Source: Candidatus Saganbacteria bacterium (GTDB lineage Bacteria; Margulisbacteria; WOR-1; O2-12-FULL-45-9; XYB2-FULL-48-7). From it: DNA of 10,085 bases. Each line of letters starts with the position of its first letter. The stretch's first letter is position 1. Below are positions 6,501 to 10,085 of the stretch, piece by piece. The DNA lies in the NCBI GenBank assembly GCA_020051815.1, contig JAGVQF010000180.1, forward strand, positions 1 through 10,085, written 5' to 3'. The notes under the pieces were generated by a model. It did no database searches, was not told the DNA's origin, and saw only the letters and a list, made by a program, of their open reading frames with translations. The position numbers were made by a program, and so were the translations under genes.

Positions 6501-6898
6501 GCCGGGACAAAGGCCGGAAGGCCGAGGTGGGAGAAGCCGAGCTCGTGGCCGGGTCAGGGGCGTTGGGCGATTTTCACGCCGGTTCGAAGAGGCAGGTGAG
6601 CCTGCTGGCCGAAGAGAGCATAAACATTATGAGAGAAAAGGGGCTGCGGTTGAAACCGGGCGATTTTGGCGAGAACATCGTGACTGAAGGGATCGACCTG
6701 AAAGCTTTGGGCCTCGGGACAAAATTATCGCTCGGCCGGGAAATTGAACTGGAGATAACCGAGATCGGCAAAGTTTGCCCCGAGCGGTGCGCCATATATT
6801 ACCAGGCCGGCGACTGCATCATGCCGCGGGAAGGCGTTTTTGGCAAGGTCTTAAGAGGAGGGCTGATCAAAATTGGAGACGAGATCAGGCAGATTTAA
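6473..6898 (+). CDS. MOSC domain protein in the molybdenum cofactor operon
   Basis: The 141-aa product is a stand-alone MOSC domain, the fold found at the C-terminus of Moco sulfurases and in YiiM/YcbX-like proteins that bind molybdenum cofactor. Visible family features are RQVSLLAEES at about residues 40-49, PGDFGENIVTEGIDL at 62-76 and cysteines C102, C106 and C115 in VCPERC and GDCIMPREGVFG; C115 would be the candidate functional Cys. GGGGAG at about 6458-6463 supports the ATG. The gene overlaps moaC by 28 nt and mogA by 26 nt. MOSC domains are often next to or fused with MogA, which suggests a joint role in handling or modifying the adenylylated or finished cofactor. The exact reaction is not known for this subgroup. 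Confidence 0.88.
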   Translation: MAKIKAVCLSRDKGRKAEVGEAELVAGSGALGDFHAGSKRQVSLLAEESINIMREKGLRLKPGDFGENIVTEGIDLKALGLGTKLSLGREIELEITEIGKVCPERCAIYYQAGDCIMPREGVFGKVLRGGLIKIGDEIRQI

Positions 6899-7367
6899 GG
6901 CGGCGGTCTTAACGACCAGCGACAAGGGCTCAAAAGGCGAGCGGGAGGACAAGTCGGGCAAGATCATCATTGATCTGCTCAAGACCGCTCCTTTTGAGAT
7001 CGTCCACTACGAGATGATCCCGGATGACCTTGAGACGATCAAGGAGCGTTTGATCAAGTTCTGCGACGAATTGAAGGTTGACCTGGTTTTGACCACGGGC
7101 GGCACCGGGTTCTCCGGGCGCGATAATACTCCCGAGGCCACCAGAGCAGTGATCGAAAAAGAAGTTCCGGGGATCCCCGAGGCCATGCGTTTTGAGGGGT
7201 GGAAAAAGACGAAGCGGGCCATGCTCTCGCGCGGGATCGCGGGTCTGCGCGGGCAGACCCTGATCATTAATTTGCCGGGCAGTTCAAGGGGGGCGCGGGA
7301 GTCGCTGGAAGCGATAATCGATGAACTGCCGCACGGGCTGGAAATGTTCGAAGGACGCGAGCATTGA
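6873..7367 (+). CDS. mogA: MogA/MoaB, molybdopterin adenylyltransferase
   Basis: Activates molybdopterin by adenylylation before metal insertion by MoeA. The 164-aa product has VLTTSDKGSKGEREDKSG at residues 12-29, TTGGTGFSGRDNTPEAT starting at 74, with D84 in the position of the catalytic Asp, and RGIAGLRGQTLIINLPGSS near residue 115. The only usable start is TTG at 6873, since a stop codon in this frame lies just upstream (6864-6866). AGGAGG at 6856-6861 is 11 nt before it, rather far. It overlaps the MOSC gene by 26 nt and shares TGATG with the next gene. MogA and MoaB cannot be told apart reliably by eye. Confidence 0.92.
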   Translation: METRSGRFKAAVLTTSDKGSKGEREDKSGKIIIDLLKTAPFEIVHYEMIPDDLETIKERLIKFCDELKVDLVLTTGGTGFSGRDNTPEATRAVIEKEVPGIPEAMRFEGWKKTKRAMLSRGIAGLRGQTLIINLPGSSRGARESLEAIIDELPHGLEMFEGREH

Positions 7368-7888
7368 TGATCTTATTTGACCTGTTCTTTGCTTTTTTCA
7401 AGATCGGCCTGTTCGCGGTCGGCGGCGCCTATTCTTTCCTGCCGCTGATCGAAAAAGAAGTGGTCGAGAATTACCGGTGGCTGACCAAACCGGAATTCCT
7501 GGATGTCCTGGGAGCGATCCAGATCTTTCCCGGCGCCATTTCCATTAAATACGCCACATATACGGGCTATAAATTGGCTGGTATCCCCGGGGCGATCGCG
7601 GCCAATCTCGGCAATTTTGTCGCGCCGGCCGCCCTGATTATGGCCGCCGCGGCCCTCTACATTAAATATAAGGAATTTCCGCCGCTTAAAAACTCTTTTG
7701 CCATGATACAGTTAGTTGTCTTTGCCATGATACTGGCCGTCGCTTTCCGGGCCGTCGAAATGAAGGCGCTGCTGCAATTCCGGGGATTATTGGTGGCGGC
7801 GATCGCGTTCGTCTTGTTCGCTTTCACAAAAGTTCACCCGGCATTTATAATCGTTGGCGCCGGGATACTGGGGGCTTTGGGACTGTAA
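7367..7888 (+). CDS. Short ChrA-family (CHR) membrane transporter, possible oxyanion transporter
   Basis: The 173-aa product is a half-size member of the chromate transporter (CHR) family. It is hydrophobic throughout, with about five or six membrane segments. The family signature is clear near the N-terminus: FFKIGLFAVGGAYSFLPLIE, then a Trp-Leu-Thr, EFLDVLGAIQIFPGAISIKY and TGYKLAGIPGAIAANLG. I chose the ATG at 7367, which overlaps the mogA stop as TGATG; the in-frame TTG at 7364 is less likely. AAGGA at 7351-7355 lies upstream. Half-size CHR proteins usually occur as adjacent pairs; only one is present here, inserted between mogA and moeA. In this context the substrate may be molybdate, tungstate or another sulfate-like anion. 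That is inference, since the named family activity is chromate efflux. Confidence 0.88.
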   Translation: MILFDLFFAFFKIGLFAVGGAYSFLPLIEKEVVENYRWLTKPEFLDVLGAIQIFPGAISIKYATYTGYKLAGIPGAIAANLGNFVAPAALIMAAAALYIKYKEFPPLKNSFAMIQLVVFAMILAVAFRAVEMKALLQFRGLLVAAIAFVLFAFTKVHPAFIIVGAGILGALGL

Positions 7889-7889
7889 T

Positions 7890-9098
7890 ATGCTCTCGAT
7901 CGATAAAGCCAGACAGGTCATATTAAACAACGTTAAAGAGACGCCGGCCGTGACGGTTGATCTCATGTCAGCCGCGGGAGCGTGTTTGGCCAAAGATATT
8001 TATTCCCCCCTGCCGATCCCGCTCTTTGACAACTCCGCTATGGACGGCTACGCGGTCAGGGCGGCCGACCTCCGGGGGGCTTCGCAAAAAAAATCGATCC
8101 GCCTTAAGATAATCGAAGAGATCCCGGCCGGACATATCCCGCGGCAACGGATAAAGAGAGGCGAGGCCGCTTTGATCATGACGGGAGCGATGTTCCCGGC
8201 CGGCGCGGATACCGTGGTTGTGGTTGAAGCCACAAAGCGGGAAGGCAAGTGGGTCCAGGTCTTTTGTGAAACGGGCAAGGGAGAAAATATCCGGAAAAAA
8301 GGCGAAGTTATACGGCGGGGAGAGCGGCTGCTTAAGGCCTGCACATTGATCCGCCCGCCGGAAGCCGCTCTGCTGGCGACGGTCAACAAAAAGATGGTTT
8401 CAGTTTACCGCCGGCCGAGGGTGGCACTCATTTCGACCGGCAGTGAAGTCGTGCCGCTGGGCCGGCGGCTCGGGCCGGGCCAAATCGTCGACAGTAACCG
8501 GTATGGGGTGATGCTGCAGTTAAAAGCTTGCGGGGCGGACGTGATCGATCTGGGGCTCGTGAGGGATGACCGAGAGGCGATAAAGAGAAAACTGATCAAA
8601 GGGATTAGGCGGGCCGATGTGGTCATTACGATTGGTGGCGTTTCGGTCGGGCAATGGGATTTTGTTAAAGAGGCCGTTGCAGGGCTGGGCCGGATTATTT
8701 TCTGGAAGGTCAAGATGAAGCCAGGCGGGCCGCTGACCTTTGGCAAGATCAGGGATAAATTGTATTTTGGCCTGCCGGGTAACCCGGTCTCGACGCTGGT
8801 GGTTTTCGAACAAATGGTCCGCCCGGCGCTCTTAAAGATGAGCGGCCGCCGGGATTACTTAAAACCGGTTTTTACCGCCGTGTTGGAGAGAGATTATCAC
8901 GGCCAGGCGGGGAAAGTCCGGTTGGAGAGAATATTTCTTAGATATAAAAACGGCAAATATTTTGCCCGGCCGATGCGCTCGCTCGGCTCGGGCGATATGC
9001 GCTCTCTCACGGCGGCCAACGGGCTGATGATCGTGCCGGCCAATATTTCGCGCCTGCGTAAGGGGCAGCTCGTGTCGGCGCAGTTTATTGGCATATAA
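7890..9098 (+). CDS. moeA: MoeA, molybdopterin molybdenumtransferase
   Basis: Inserts molybdate into adenylylated molybdopterin made by MogA. The 402-aa product has the usual full length. Motifs in order are PLFDNSAMDGYAV at residues 44-56, GEAALIMTGAMFPAGADTVV at 91-110, ALISTGSEV at 179-187, TIGGVSVGQWDF at 247-258, MKPGGPLTFG at 276-285 and GLPGNPVSTLVVFEQMVRPA starting at 294. D257 lies in the metal/cofactor site of the third domain. The ATG at 7890 starts 1 nt after the ChrA stop, with no strong SD, so translation is probably coupled; an upstream in-frame start at 7854 would lie within the transporter gene. It is the last gene of the operon and is followed by an oppositely oriented gene. 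Confidence 0.95.
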   Translation: MLSIDKARQVILNNVKETPAVTVDLMSAAGACLAKDIYSPLPIPLFDNSAMDGYAVRAADLRGASQKKSIRLKIIEEIPAGHIPRQRIKRGEAALIMTGAMFPAGADTVVVVEATKREGKWVQVFCETGKGENIRKKGEVIRRGERLLKACTLIRPPEAALLATVNKKMVSVYRRPRVALISTGSEVVPLGRRLGPGQIVDSNRYGVMLQLKACGADVIDLGLVRDDREAIKRKLIKGIRRADVVITIGGVSVGQWDFVKEAVAGLGRIIFWKVKMKPGGPLTFGKIRDKLYFGLPGNPVSTLVVFEQMVRPALLKMSGRRDYLKPVFTAVLERDYHGQAGKVRLERIFLRYKNGKYFARPMRSLGSGDMRSLTAANGLMIVPANISRLRKGQLVSAQFIGI

Positions 9099-9109
9099 GT
9101 TAAACTTAT
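9095..9109. repeat. Short AT-rich palindrome at the end of moeA
   Basis: A perfect 15-nt inverted repeat (ATAAGTTAAACTTAT) includes the moeA stop codon. Its six or seven pairs are almost all A-T and it is not directly followed by a T-run (the nearest, TTTTT, is about 24 nt away), so it is a poor terminator. It lies in the 105-nt AT-rich space between convergent genes, where no clear terminator is visible in either direction. Confidence 0.35.
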
Positions 9110-9188
9110 AGTGAATAATAATTTTAAATGTTTTTATAACTACCGCGATCAGAAGACTGGGCGCGAGACCTTTTACATATTTATTCAT
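9099..9188 (-). other. Possible small membrane-protein gene or fragment downstream of the P-type ATPase
   Basis: On the minus strand an ATG at 9188, 15 nt after the ATPase stop, begins MNKYVKGLAPSLLIAVVIK, followed by a further hydrophobic and basic stretch. It reads like a genuine short protein with one membrane helix. A purine-rich AGAAGAAAAA sequence upstream could serve as a weak ribosome binding site. The frame stays open to 8859, but from 9098 onward it is antisense to moeA and turns into Arg/His-rich, shadow-like sequence. Either the real gene extends into that overlap, or only a 5' fragment survives at a rearrangement junction. I do not recognise a family, and chance is possible. Confidence 0.3.
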
Positions 9189-9203
9189 ATCGATTTTTCT
9201 TCT

Positions 9204-10085
9204 TTACCTTAAAAGTCTTAGGCCATTAATGATGACCAGTAATCCTCCTATCTCATTGATCAAAAGGCCGGGCACAAGCCCTATCCGGCCGAGAAGCGCC
9301 ATGGGAACGAGAAAGCCAATTATCAAAAGTGAAATAAATATATTCCCCCTGATGTTGAGTACAGTTCTTCTGCCCAGGTCTATGACGTAAGGTATTTTCA
9401 AAAGATTATCCGACATAAGGATGATATCCCCTGTCTCAATGGCGACATCGGTCCCGGCGGCGCCCATCGCAATACCGAGGTCTGATGCGACCATGGCGGG
9501 CGCGTCATTCACGCCATCTCCTACCATAGCGGTTATTCCGTGGCGGCCTTTAATATTTTTGATCGCGCCAACCTTTTCTTCAGGCAGAAGCTGAGCCATG
9601 TATTCGTCAATGCCTGCTTCAGCCGCCATAACTTTTGCCACCTGCATATTGTCGCCCGTCAGCATAACCGTTGTTCTTATTCCGGCCTGTTTCAGTTTCC
9701 TCAAGGCATCCCGGGCCTCCGGCCTCAACTCATCTCTGGCGGCAATTATGCCCATTATCCGGCTTTTGCCGGTTAGGGCAATGACCGTCTTGCCTTCTTC
9801 TTCAAGCGCTTTGATCCTGTTTTCAGCCTCAGCGGAAAGAATGCCGAGCCGGCCGCACATGGTTTTGCTCCCAACGCGATAAATTTCATTGTTTATCTTA
9901 GCGGTAGCTCCTTGTCCCGGGATCGCCGCAAAATCTTCCAACTCTTGAATAGGGATATTTCTTTCTTTTGCTTTGTTTAAGACTGCCTCCGCCAGGATAT
10001 GTTCGGAGCGGCTCTCTATGGACGCGGCCATGGACAGAAGCTCGTTTTCTTTTAACTCTCCCAGTGGGATCACATCCGTCACCAC
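9204..10085 (-). CDS. Heavy-metal translocating P1B-type ATPase, C-terminal half (partial)
   Basis: C-terminal 293 residues of a membrane pump that moves metal ions using ATP. The frame runs off the right edge, so the first membrane segments, any metal-binding domain and the DKTGT phosphorylation site are not seen; the GTG at the edge is not a start. Visible parts are the nucleotide-binding domain with SRSEHILAEA at about residues 25-34, GQGATAKINNEIYRVGS, the P-domain TGDN and MVGDGVNDAPAMVASDLGIA, and the last two membrane helices ending in NEIGGLLVIINGLRLLR. The HP-locus Pro is replaced by Ile (SEHI, not SEHP), and the last helix has NEIGG where related pumps have HEGGT or ADMGV, so the metal cannot be assigned. 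It is convergent with moeA and less GC-rich than the genes to its left, suggesting separate origin. Confidence 0.93.
   Translation of the reverse strand: MVTDVIPLGELKENELLSMAASIESRSEHILAEAVLNKAKERNIPIQELEDFAAIPGQGATAKINNEIYRVGSKTMCGRLGILSAEAENRIKALEEEGKTVIALTGKSRIMGIIAARDELRPEARDALRKLKQAGIRTTVMLTGDNMQVAKVMAAEAGIDEYMAQLLPEEKVGAIKNIKGRHGITAMVGDGVNDAPAMVASDLGIAMGAAGTDVAIETGDIILMSDNLLKIPYVIDLGRRTVLNIRGNIFISLLIIGFLVPMALLGRIGLVPGLLINEIGGLLVIINGLRLLR

Noticed and set aside
7854..7889. Upstream start for moeA and similar upstream extensions for moaA (5171) and mobA (4669)
   Set aside because: They add non-conserved residues that overlap the previous gene or the ribosome binding site, while the internal ATG codons give the normal family N-termini.
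8859..9098. Full-length reading of the minus-strand frame that starts at 9188
   Set aside because: This part is antisense to conserved moeA sequence and is Arg/His-rich without protein-like features; only the first 30 codons were kept as a possible fragment.
1..10085. CRISPR arrays, insertion sequences, rRNA genes, prophage or defence genes
   Set aside because: No spaced direct repeats, transposase motifs, terminal inverted repeats or rRNA-like sequence were seen.

Overview
The window looks like a chromosomal segment of an anaerobic, diderm (Gram-negative type) bacterium with a mid-50s GC content. The diderm inference rests on an outer-membrane beta-barrel gene that sits between a lipoprotein multiheme cytochrome and an exported multiheme cytochrome. 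The phylum cannot be fixed from the sequence. The gene content (FixCX, multiheme cytochromes, molybdenum cofactor genes with a ChrA) would fit an uncultivated lineage such as those sibling to Cyanobacteria, or a deltaproteobacterial-type metal reducer, but this is only a guess.

Region 1 (1-1572) is the 3' end of a fix operon. It holds nearly all of fixC (flavoprotein ETF:quinone oxidoreductase, N-terminus off the left edge) and complete fixX (two-cluster ferredoxin-like partner). fixA and fixB are expected upstream, outside the window. Region 2 (1580-4558) starts with a near-consensus sigma70 promoter and encodes three envelope proteins in tight series: a six-heme cytochrome c554-type lipoprotein, a 396-residue outer-membrane barrel and a seven-heme exported cytochrome built from three copies of a diheme module. 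The layout resembles porin-cytochrome conduits that carry electrons across the outer membrane. FixABCX can feed electrons into the quinone pool, so regions 1 and 2 could form parts of one respiratory route, although no inner-membrane quinol-oxidising cytochrome is in the window.

Region 3 (about 4555-9098) has its own extended -10 promoter and a leader of about 95 nt that can fold, possibly masking the ribosome binding site. It is followed by an extremely compact molybdenum cofactor operon: mobA, moaA, moaC, a MOSC-domain gene, mogA/moaB, a short ChrA-family transporter and moeA. Most neighbours overlap by 1-28 nt and two genes start with TTG. The operon supplies cPMP synthesis, molybdopterin adenylylation, molybdate insertion and guanylylation, but lacks moaD, moaE and moeB, so molybdopterin synthase must be encoded elsewhere. 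The MoaA is about 50 residues shorter than usual, and the ChrA-like protein is a candidate oxyanion (molybdate or tungstate) transporter. mobA implies bis-MGD enzymes of the DMSO reductase superfamily.

Region 4 (9099-10085) reads in the opposite direction and is visibly less GC-rich. It carries the C-terminal half of a heavy-metal (P1B-type) ATPase with non-canonical HP-locus and TM8 motifs. A short, possibly truncated membrane-protein reading frame follows it, squeezed against the end of moeA. There is no gene-free stretch longer than about 130 bases.
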